Shown here piece by piece: positions 55,116 to 64,000 of a DNA stretch of 64,000 nt. Position 1 is the stretch's first letter. Each line of letters begins with the position of its first letter. This DNA is from Rattus norvegicus (lineage: Eukaryota > Chordata > Mammalia > Rodentia > Muridae): the NCBI RefSeq assembly GCF_036323735.1, contig NC_086029.1:47356357-47420356 (forward strand), in the 5' to 3' direction. Below the pieces are notes generated by a model. The model was not told the DNA's origin and did no database searches. It saw only the letters and a program-made list of their open reading frames with translations. Made by a program: the position numbers and the translations under genes.

Positions 55116-56871
55116 ACATATCCTACTCAAAGTGCAGATTTATATGCAAAACAAACTGGTGTGAACTTGTAAAGTTGGTGGAGTGTTGCCGTGGTGTGGT
55201 AGCCAGACAGCAGCTGTATCCAGGGCTTTTTCCAGCTATGCTAAGAGTCACCATGAAGGCTGACCCAGGCAAGGAACTGCTGAGACCCCACAGAGGCAAG
55301 ACACCCCAGTTAGTGACAGGCTGCCTAGGAGAATGTGCACGATTCACTGGTGGGCCTAGTTCAGGACTGGAGGCCGAGCCGCATGACCAGCTGTCTAGTG
55401 AGGACTCAGTATCTTGTGCATGCACACCTGCTCCGTTTCACTCTCCTCACTCAGGGTGTGTCCCTTCCAGCTGGCACCCATTCCAGGTGCTCACCCTGTG
55501 ACTCCCACACATGTGCTTACACACTTGCTGAGGGGCCTTCCTGCCCTCTTTCTGGTGGTTGGAAGTTGGAGGGAAGGAGGGTGTGTTGAGCCAGTGCAGG
55601 CCTTGGAGGGAAAGCTACAGAGCAGTTAGTTAAATGGGCGCTGTGTCTCTAACCTATTGGTTGTCACCAGTGCCCTTAACCTACAAGTGTCGTCATTCAG
55701 GTCCCACTCAGCCCATGAGCTAAATTCAGGCTTTCATTTTCCCTTTTTGATATGCTTTAAGGACTTGGTTTTCATGCATGCTTTTAAGGTTTAATGCCTA
55801 TTGGAAATAGAAACAAAATGGAATTTGTTTTTCTTTTCCTCGTTCACATTTTTAGGAGTAACTCCTAAAATTTTCTTCAGTTTTAAAGTTCTTTTCTTGA
55901 TTACTTTTATCGTTTTTTAGGTACAGTGATGGTTTATTGCTGTGTTTTCATATTCAAAAAACTACTGATAGTCTGTCAGGAAAACAGAATAACCCTCTAT
56001 CTACACTGTCTCTTCTTGCCATCTTCTCCTGGTCCTTATTTTAAAGTTTTTGGTTAATTAACGTTTTATACAATTTGTTTAAACCCTTTCTTTTCTGACT
56101 TAGGGACTTTTAGACAGTCTTATTCCCCAAGATAAGAGCAGTCAAACGCATTTACAGTTGCAGTGCTCAGCCCACTGAGCTGAGTATGATGTGTCATAGG
56201 CACATACCCTTGTACCTGTTTTCAAAGCTTGAGCTTTTGTCTGTAAAAACCTGAAGACTGAAACCAGAAGCCCACTAGATAAAATAACTTATGAGGCTCA
56301 TTGAAAGGGAATGCTTGCCTCGGCACTCACTGTATCTGTTGTGGCCACAGAGAAAGCATTAGCCCTGGGGTTGAAAGGGTTTTGTGGCAGGTAATCAAGT
56401 CTCTTAACAGTTTCCTTTGTGTGGTACATAGTCACCCATCACACGAGTGTGCTTGTTGGTCTTTAGACTTAGATGCACTGAGTATGGGTTCTTGGTGCTT
56501 ATCTTACGGTCATGTGTACCTTTGCCTTTGCTGTATAGGGTTTTAGTAATAAACACCTTGAACCCTTGAGGCCCAGTCGGGAGCCAGAGCTTACCCTGCC
56601 TCTTGTGTATTTCTTCCAAAGGAGAGGAAGAAAACAGGTGTCTATTTGGTGTCTGTGGGATGGATTGAAGCTTTGAGGAGAAGAATACTAAATTGGCAGC
56701 TTGAGGAGGCCTTTTGAAGCAGTAAGGCCACCCTGCCCAGTCCTTAGACATGCGGCGTAGGGTCCATAATCGTGGCTCATCCTTAGGTGTGGCCTGGCAT
56801 GAGTCCTCCTTTATGTTGAGGAGCTGGTACTCTGTGTGTGCTTGGTGCCGTAGATGCATGCATGCTTGCTT

Positions 56872-56874
<3 letters not shown>
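55116..56874. other. Intron, nothing recognised
   Basis: Overlapping open frames at 55123-55629 on both strands are GC-biased stretches without domains. No exon supported. Confidence 0.45.
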
Positions 56875-56923
<49 letters not shown>

Positions 56924-57041
56924 TTTCCTTTCCTTTCCTTTCCTTTCCTTTCCTTTCCTTTCCTTTCCTTTCCTTTCCTTTCTTTTCTTTTCTTTTCTTT
57001 TCTTTTCTTTTCTTTTCTTTTCTTTTCTTTTCTTTTCTTTT
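56875..57041 (+). repeat. Composite (CT)n-(TTCCT)n-(TTTCT)n pyrimidine microsatellite
   Basis: About 167 bases of pure C/T in three blocks: CT to about 56919, CCTTT pentamers to about 56980, then TTTTC pentamers to 57041, ending in an antisense ID element. It probably grew from the ID poly(A) tail (T on this strand), as the order of increasing C away from the SINE suggests. Confidence 0.95.
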
Positions 57042-57114
57042 CGAGCTGGGGACCTAACCCAGGGCCTTGCACTTGCTAGGCAAATGCTCTACCACTGAGG
57101 TAAATCCCCAACCC
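57042..57114 (-). mobile_element. ID SINE, antisense
   Basis: GAGCTGGGGACCTAACCCAG through GGTAAATCCCCAACCCC. More diverged than its neighbours; its tail merges with the pyrimidine microsatellite. No clear TSD. Confidence 0.93.
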
Positions 57115-57146
57115 CCTGTAGATACTTTCTTAAGAGTTGATGGAGG

Positions 57147-57248
57147 AGGGGCTGGGGATTTAGCTCAGTGGTAGAGCGCTTACCTAGGACGCGCAAGGCC
57201 CTGGGTTCGATCCCCAGCTCCGAAAAAAAGAACCAAAAAAAAAAAAAA
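57147..57248 (+). mobile_element. ID SINE, sense, with TSD and perfect B box
   Basis: Full-length ID with TAGCTCAGTGG A box (57161-57171) and GGTTCGATCC B box (57204-57213), both good pol III promoter matches, and an A-rich tail with GAACC. Imperfect direct repeats (AGAGTTGATGGAGG / AGAGTTGGTGGAGG) flank it at 57133-57146 and 57249-57262. It stands head-to-head with the antisense ID 33 bp upstream. Confidence 0.95.
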
Positions 57249-57264
57249 AGAGTTGGTGGAGGAG

Positions 57265-60200
57265 TCTCTGCCTTTCCAGTTCTCCTCTTGTACCCAGACA
57301 CCATGGGGCTGTGAACACACGCAGACTCATGCACACGTTTGTGCATGCTTGCACACACATCAAGTGTGTGGGGTGGGGTGGTGCAATCCCACACTCTTTG
57401 CTGCCCTTTCTGTGTGCTGCTTCATAGCTGCACTGTCACGTCTGCTGATTAACTTTTGGGTCAGTGTTTAGATGGAGGTGGTAGTTGTTGATGTTTCTTT
57501 AGTACTAGAAACAAACTCATTGCACTTAGTCGTGTGGAAAGCCCGTAAAAATCCTTCGCTCACTGACAGGTCACTATGCAGTTTTACTTGATTCTAACTT
57601 GTGGTTATTACTATTCTGCTGGATTTTGTTTTGTTTTGTTTTTTAAATAAAAGATTTAAACAAGTATGTTTAGATTTTTCTTAGGGTTGTCTCTCCCCCT
57701 CTCCCCCGAAACTTACAGAACTAAGTTTTCAAATGTCCTTTGACCCCTCTAGTTCTTAGGGCTCCAGTTGTCTCTGCTGGTTCTTCCCTCACAGAAAGAA
57801 GGTCTGGCTGTGTTGAGAGAGAGATGGCTTGCCTGGCCTCAGGAAGCACCTGCTGTAGGCAGCTAGAGGAGCCGCCTCAGGGCGCCCCAGGGAAAGCTAC
57901 TTTGTTGGGACTCACCTGTCATCAGCCCTGTGTCTGACTTTTGAATTGGGAATCTCTTTGTATGTTGTCTTCTGTCTCGTTTCTTCCCATACATAGACTC
58001 AAGGGCTCTCTCTTCTTGCTTCTGAGGCTTCAGCTGCCAAAAGAATGATAGAGCATGTGTTCTTTTAGGTTGTTTTCACCCCAAGGCTCTTGGAAGTAAA
58101 ATTTTATAGTTAAAAAAGAAATAGGATAAACTTAACTCCTTTAACTTGTTAAATCTGGGGCTGGGTAGGTGAATTTCTATGAGTGTGAGGCCACCATGGT
58201 ATACCGAGTGAATTTCAGGTCACAAATGAGACCATATTTCCAGTATACGCAAACAAGGCCCCATCAGCAACCAATACAAAAGGTTTCAAGTCTTTCCCTT
58301 CTCAGATGTGCAGTGACTAACAGGCAAGCATTTAATGTGTTGTGTACATTAGAGTATTTAAAAAATGAAGGTGCTGTTGTATTGCCTTTAAGTGTAGTCC
58401 AGAAGTATTTTTTAAACCTTAAAATCAGTTTTTAAGTCTTGTTTTAAAAGCATATTATTAATTTTGTTAACTTTAAGCAAAAGAAAAACGTCTGGTCTGC
58501 TGTTCAATTTCCTTAATACCTGACTGAGAAAAAGTGCATTTACTGTATAACGGTGAATTTGGACGAGAACACTCATAAACATGAATCAGATCCTGAGAGC
58601 AATACAGTCCAGTATTTACAGCTTGCTGTCTGCAGTGTGGATCTGTTAGCCACTTAAGAAGTAGCAGTAGGCTCAGGGTGGCTTTAAGGTTGGAGAATAC
58701 AAGTTAACTGCTGGGCCAGTCTTTTGTAAAAGATGCTCACCAAACCCTGTTGCTGCTAGCTAGCAGCTACTGTATTGGGGGGGCGGTGTAATAACTAGTC
58801 AACACAGTCACCCTCAATTCTTGACTATTTTTTTCCTAAGTAGATGTTTTCAAAAGTGTAAAGTTGACTGTTTCTTGGAGTGGAGTGTGACGTCTCTCTG
58901 GGGTTCCTAGGGTAGTGGACAGCCTTGCCAAGTCCAGAGTCTTGTACACCAAAGGAGAGGGGAGCCGTTGTTGCTTTTGTGTGTTGAGCATGTTTACAGT
59001 TGCTGAGAAGTTACCACCTGCTTTTTCTGATCTAGTTCTTCCTATATTGCAGGAATTCAAACTGAAAATGCTGGCTTTTTAAAAGTTAATGATTAATTGT
59101 ATCCTTAGAAAACTTATTTTCTTTACTAGAATTCTAGTGTCTGTTCATGTGGTAAAGATTCTAATTTAGTGAGTGAACTGTTTTTGAATGTTTTAAGTGT
59201 TTAATTTCTGTTTCTAAAACTAGTACTTACATTTTCCTAAATTCTACTTTTTAATTGCTTCGAAAAGAAATGATGTTATGCTACAGACATTTAAATGTAG
59301 GGCGCTTACCCCAGAGCTAGGTGGAGGATGTTTCCTTGTGTCTCCAGACCTTGAAGAGACCGCCATAGTGCCAAGGCTTTGATGTTTACCCCTTTCAGTG
59401 ACAGGGGAAGCTCTGTGACATGGACAGTACTTGTGAGGTATACTGGAGACAGCCTTGTATATGCGGAAAGTGCTCTCTCTTTTTGTTGCTGCAGATTGGA
59501 AAATAGACTGATGAGTTAGGGACCTCAATGCAGGATACTTTAAGACAGTGATTATGGGTGAAGGTATGAATGTGATTAGATCTTTCTCTTCTTGCTTCGT
59601 GCCTTTATAATTGAGAATTAAAGGAAGCTCATAAAGCTTGCAGGTAGACAAGCCAATGGTACTGAAGTTGGATGTATGAGTGTGAGCTGTCTAAGGGCTA
59701 ATGAGTGAGTTAGGTCATTCTCAGTAGGAGTAGGTGTCAGTGTGGGGAGATCCTGTGCTCACCTTTTTTGTGATACAAATTACTTTGATACAAAATGTGT
59801 TTTTTTTTGTTTTGTTTTTGATATGGACAGGAGAAATTATTGATGATTCATCAATACCGTTTAGAAGATGGTTTGGGAAGGTTTAGATTTCATTGGTGTT
59901 TTGTTATATACTAATTCTCAAAAGATGCACTTAGTAGGATGAAAAATTAGTATTCATCCTAGGTTTTCTTCCAGGTTGAAAGTTCTGTTGTTGAAACCTC
60001 TGCACCTTGTAAGAAACCTGCTATTTCTATCTTGGTACCAGTGGACTTTGAGTGATTGATTGTTTTGCTTTTTGAAAGTCAAGAATTCTTGAATAGAGAG
60101 AGAGCATGGGAAGAAATTAGGGGACAGGTATAAGAGATGGGTGTTGGGGACAGATTGGAGATGGTGGACGAGAGACTTCTGTTTTTGTTTATAATTGCTT

Positions 60201-60759
60201 TCAACTTTTTTCTAGTTTTCAACATAATAGTTTCACTACGGCAGTCTCACACTTGCCACTGTGCTTTGCTTATGCTCCCTCCAGACCCTTCCTTCCCTTC
60301 CTCCTTCAGACAACTACAGGGGTAGGCGTAGAACCCATTCACTTTTCCTAAGACTGTGTGCCAGTGTGAGCTTAAAGGGTTCTGTGTCTTCATAGGAAAT
60401 ATTTTTACAAATGCTACAAGTCTTTCTGGAGACATATACTGGCTCTGTGGAAAAATATTTAAATAGTAACTTTATAACAGTGTGGGACAAATCTGCATTC
60501 CATTTAGGTGAGGATAATTGCTAGGAAGGGTGACATAAGTTCATGTATTTTAAAATGTGTCTTTTGTAAGGTACAAGTGATAACTGTCTCTTTGACATGT
60601 TTTAAAGTGTTTATGTGAAATGAAAAGAAATTCCCTCAACCACAAGATTGTCAGAAAACTGAATTTATTAAGAAACAAAACAACAAAAACAACAGTTGTA
60701 CCTATTAAATGTACTTACAGAATTGGATGTTTCAAAAAATATTTTATTCATTACTGAAA

Positions 60760-60760
<1 letters not shown>
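57265..60760. other. Intron, mostly single-copy
   Basis: Only a B1 fragment (58155-58235) is recognised. The 135-codon minus-strand frame at 59244-59651 lacks domains and I do not call it. A G-run occurs at 58778-58785. Confidence 0.5.
58155..58235 (+). mobile_element. B1 fragment, sense
   Basis: 'gtgaatttctatgagtgtgaggccaccatggtataccgagtgaatttcaggtcacaaatgagacc' keeps the B1 3' half order. Confidence 0.45.

Positions 60761-60762
<2 letters not shown>

Positions 60763-60806
<44 letters not shown>
60763..60806 (+). repeat. (AC)22 microsatellite
   Basis: Uninterrupted AC run followed by a GTGTCTAT direct repeat. Confidence 0.98.
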
Positions 60807-60808
<2 letters not shown>

Positions 60809-62865
60809 TGTCTATAGTGTCTATATTGTGGCTACAATTTTAGTTGAGTGTTTTTCTTAGCTATGAGAATGATTTACTTGGTTCCATCCTGCATGTATGA
60901 TTAATACTTTTTGGATTTCATTCTTTATAAAGTTATGTTATTTATACTAACAGGATTATATATTAAAAGGTACCATAATAAAAGATAAAATTCTGTTTTT
61001 TTTCCTAACCCAAAACTACTTATTTGAACTTTGTTTTGTTTTTTTGTAATATTCACCTCAACTGTAGTTTATAAAGATTAAAATGGTATGTAGGGTTTTT
61101 TTCTAAAGTGTAATTTTTAAGAATCTCTTTAAATGTATAGAAAGGCATTTAAATGATCCCTTTGAGAAAGTGGGAGAAAACTTGAAATGTTGAAGGCTGC
61201 AGGTGTTAGAAAAGCAGGTATCTATGAAGTAAAAAGTTAAAAATTTAGCAGATAATTGCGTCTAACAGTATTCTCCATGTGTTAGTATCTGTTTGTTTTT
61301 GTAGTACAAAGTAGATTGAAATCTAATCCTTTATAGTTGCTTTTAATTTTGTTCTAAACCTGAAAGTGTTAACAGCAACTTGAAAATGTGACAAAGCTCA
61401 ATTTCATTTCTTGTTTATTGCTTGTTTTCCTATTGGACAATTGGAAGTAGCTTTACCCTGGCAACTAAAATAGTCTATTTGCATAACCTAGTTTGATTGG
61501 CTAGCATTCTGACTAACAGTTCCAATCATATGGTCCCGGTTTAGTGGTAGGCTATGCTAATTAGCTGCTGTTGCTGGGGTTCAGGATGGTGTCTGTGTGC
61601 TTTTCTGCATTGTGTTGCCTGGAGAGAGACATTGATAAACGCGAGATTAATGATCTGCAGCAGTTCCCACTCACTGCGGGCAGGCGGACTTTAGAACAGA
61701 AGTGGAAATAAGGATTTAATTGCTCTGTTAAATGTCTGTACCAAATAAGTGTTAAATTATAGAAGTGAAGTTGTAAATCTTGATTAATTAAATATAACAT
61801 AAAAGGCACTTTTGCTTTGTATTTTAAAATCACTCTGAGGTACCAGCACTATGTAAGGACTTTTTAAAAATTGTTTAGTGAATTGATCCTTCTCTTTTGA
61901 GACTAGAAATAGTACCGCTTTGCAGTCAGCAGCATGGTTGGCTCTTTTCACAACCCCCGTTTCCTGCAGTGATACCTGTGCAGTCCATTGCTGTAAGCTC
62001 TTGGACAGACTTTATCTTGTACTCCCATGTCATCTAGTAAATATGAGAATGAACTTTGATTCCTCTTCCATGTTCTTCTGTTCTGTTTGAAAATCACATA
62101 GTATTCATTTACTGCTATACTTTTCCCAATTTAAGCCATTTCGACGTTTAAGACTCTGCTTGACTGCTCCTTATCTTTGGTTGACAGCAAATCTACAAGG
62201 GTAGTGCTAGGTGATAGTTCTGTGGAAAACAAAAAGGTCAAATCTTTGTTGATGAGATATAAGAGCCAAGACAGAAACACACACCTTATTAAATGAAAAT
62301 GCAAAGCGACCATGGCAGAGTGCCACCATGGCAGAGTGCTGCCACAGGGTTAATGTGAATGATTTGATGGGGAGGTCTCTAGGATTTTTTTTAAAAACGG
62401 AACTTTGAAACTCGATGTTCATATTTATTTTGCTTTCTGACTGCTTTCATTGGTTTCTGGGCCTCAGTAAGGAAGTGAGAAAGCCTGATCTGCCACAGAC
62501 ACACTTAGCACACACAGAGCCCCCCTTGGCCCTGCCGACCTGCTCTCATAAGGACTTTACCCTCAGTCTGCCTGGACACACCCACACCACTGGTGAATTC
62601 TGGTGATTCCCAATCTTCTTGATACAAAGATACATAGTCCTGCTGTCAGCTGAGTTTTGTGAGAGGCTATGTTGTTGGAACCTTTTTCAAATGGCATGTC
62701 AGACCCTGGATGGTTCTGTGTTGCTGCAGAAGCTCTGGAAGGACTAAAGCTTTCCAGAGTTTCATCAGAGACCTGTTTGCTCCACACCTCTCCTGTGCTC
62801 CAGGACACCCTGCAGATCACACTCCTCTGAGGGCTGCAGGATGGTGTTGAGGGCTTTGGAGAGTG
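60807..62865. other. Repeat-poor intron with possible conserved element
   Basis: No SINE or LINE is recognised for about 2 kb. The part at 61430-61700 has the look of regulatory DNA and is listed separately. A 16-19-bp duplication (CATGGCAGAGTG) lies at 62311-62345. Confidence 0.55.
61430..61700. promoter_or_regulatory. Candidate enhancer or alternative promoter
   Basis: Within 270 bp: ATTGG at 61432, 61440 and 61496, CCAAT at 61522, a perfect octamer ATTTGCAT at 61477-61484, the homeodomain palindrome CTAATTAG at 61557-61564 and GATTAATGATC at 61645-61655. Several CpGs persist (61536, 61641-61643, 61677, 61685) though the intron is CpG-poor. Known binders are NF-Y, POU and homeodomain factors. 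Function is inferred from motif density, not shown. Confidence 0.4.
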
Positions 62866-62869
62866 ATCA

Positions 62870-63000
62870 TTGCCTGGACACAGTGGCTCTCATCTGCCTC
62901 CCAGCAGTCAGGAGGCTGAAACAGGAAGTCGGTTTGAGATCAGCTTGGACTACATGCAGAGGTAATTCCAGGCCATACCTAATAAAGATGTTTCATCTCT
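62870..63000 (+). mobile_element. B1/PB1-like SINE, sense, divergent
   Basis: 'gcctggacacagtggctctcatctgcctcccagcagtcaggaggctgaaacaggaagtcggtttgagatcagcttggactacatgcagagg'. Confidence 0.65.
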
Positions 63001-64000
63001 TAACAAACAGAAGCAAGAATGATTGATCTCAATTCTAATATCATCTAGTGAAAATGTGGGCCATTTTGGTTTCTTTGCCGAGTTGTTTTTACAATTAATG
63101 ATAAAGATATGATTTGTGTTATATTACATATCATTAAGGTTTTTTTTGTTTTTTTTTTTTACAGATTTGTATTTTGTTGTTACCACAGCTTACACATTTC
63201 ATTTGTCTATTGTAAGTTTTTATCTTTTCACAGTTTTGACACTTGTAAAGTCTCTATGTGGATCACTTAACAACGTCACACATGGCTGTGGAGTTTTAAT
63301 GTCTTCGGTAGAGTGGGATGATGGCTTGGACAAGATTTACACATAACTTTTAGGGGCCGAAAATTAAATCACTTTGCGTTCTCACCCGCACAGCATGGAA
63401 TGTGGAGTCAGCCTTCCGTGTGCACTGTGCCTTCCTAGTGCGCAGAACGTGTGGTTGGTTAGAGTTTGATGGGACACAGTGATAACTCACTGTGCTTTCT
63501 GGTAATTATCAAAGGTGAACACTTTTGTGCACACTTCTTTGTCCTTAGGGTAGTGACTGAGATAGCATTTACTTTAAAAATATCTTTAATAAAAACTGGT
63601 TTTCTTATGGAGCTTCAAGAGTTCCTGATTTATTTCAGTTTTTTGTTTTTATTTATATATGGTTTTTCAGGAATTTCCTATTCTGTGGCTTATTTTTCAT
63701 TAAGTGTCTTTTAGATTAGATGTTTAAATTTTTTTATGAAGTCTTATTAATAAACTTGATTCTTTTAAAAATTGTCCCTTTGCAAAATCTTTACCTAATT
63801 GCTCTAAGATTGAAAAGGTTCTCCTGTGGTCCTGTGATTTTTCTCTCCTAGATTAATAGTTTCATATTTCTTCTTTAAGTCAGTGCTTCATTTTGAGTTA
63901 GTGTTTGCTAGTGTCTCAAAGCATAGGTCAGTTGTCACCATTGTTTGTTGAGTATGTGTGTGTGCGTGCCCATCCATATGAGTGTGCACTATCTGTGTAC
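63001..64000. other. Intron to window end
   Basis: AT-rich, repeat-poor. A possible cryptic exon is at 63165-63211. CpGs cluster weakly at 63380-63450. TG-rich sequence begins at 63953 and runs off the end. Confidence 0.5.
63165..63211 (+). other. Exon-like 47-nt segment with strong splice sites
   Basis: A long T-run then ACAG precedes it and GTAAGTTTTT follows it, both strong splice signals. The content is AT-rich and shows no recognisable protein sequence. It may be a cryptic or alternative exon, or chance. Confidence 0.25.

Noticed and set aside
57149..57222. tRNA-like sequence with A and B boxes
   Set aside because: It is an ID SINE, derived from a tRNA-Ala/BC1 lineage. It cannot fold as a complete tRNA and has a TSD and A-tail.
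59244..59651. 135-codon minus-strand frame in unique sequence
   Set aside because: No domain or homology recognised, no splice-site or promoter context; chance open frames of this size are expected in 64 kb.
61465..61475. MEF2-like CTAAAATAG
   Set aside because: It is nine bases, one short of the YTAWWWWTAR consensus.

Overview
This window looks like nuclear DNA from a rat (Rattus) or a very close relative. It holds about ten BC1-type ID SINEs, many with intact target-site duplications (TSDs), plus B1, B2/B3 and B4 SINEs, rodent L1 fragments, ancient MIR, MER5, MLT1 and L1M copies, and long CA/GT microsatellites. High ID copy number with fresh TSDs is typical of the rat lineage. I found no bacterial, plasmid or viral gene organisation, no CRISPR array and no complete protein-coding gene.

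Layout: bases 1-2960 are upstream flank with a degraded retroelement-like block. Bases 3060-5180 form one strong CpG island, the only promoter I can support. It carries an E-box, a perfect RFX X-box, a CRE-like site, a perfect PBX-PREP composite site, a second imperfect X-box and a YY1-type site, all within about 200 bp. A GC-rich, ATG-free leader follows and ends at a canonical splice donor at 4607/4608. I read this as an untranslated first exon of a plus-strand gene, with a possible shorter form ending at 4102.

From 4608 to the end everything looks intronic. The best internal exon candidate is a 36-nt segment at 43022-43057, with a long pyrimidine tract and AG before it and GTGACT after it. 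It contains ATGs but no long reading frame. A weaker exon-like segment lies at 63165-63211. The rest is repeats separated by single-copy, AT-rich intron. One stretch near 61.43-61.70 kb (four CCAAT-type boxes, an octamer, a homeodomain palindrome, retained CpGs) looks like a regulatory element.

I cannot name the gene with confidence. An untranslated GC-rich exon followed by a very long first intron fits several genes (Pafah1b1 and Nipbl came to mind), but I could not match a coding exon to any of them. Repeat family names come from remembered consensus sequences, not from a database search.
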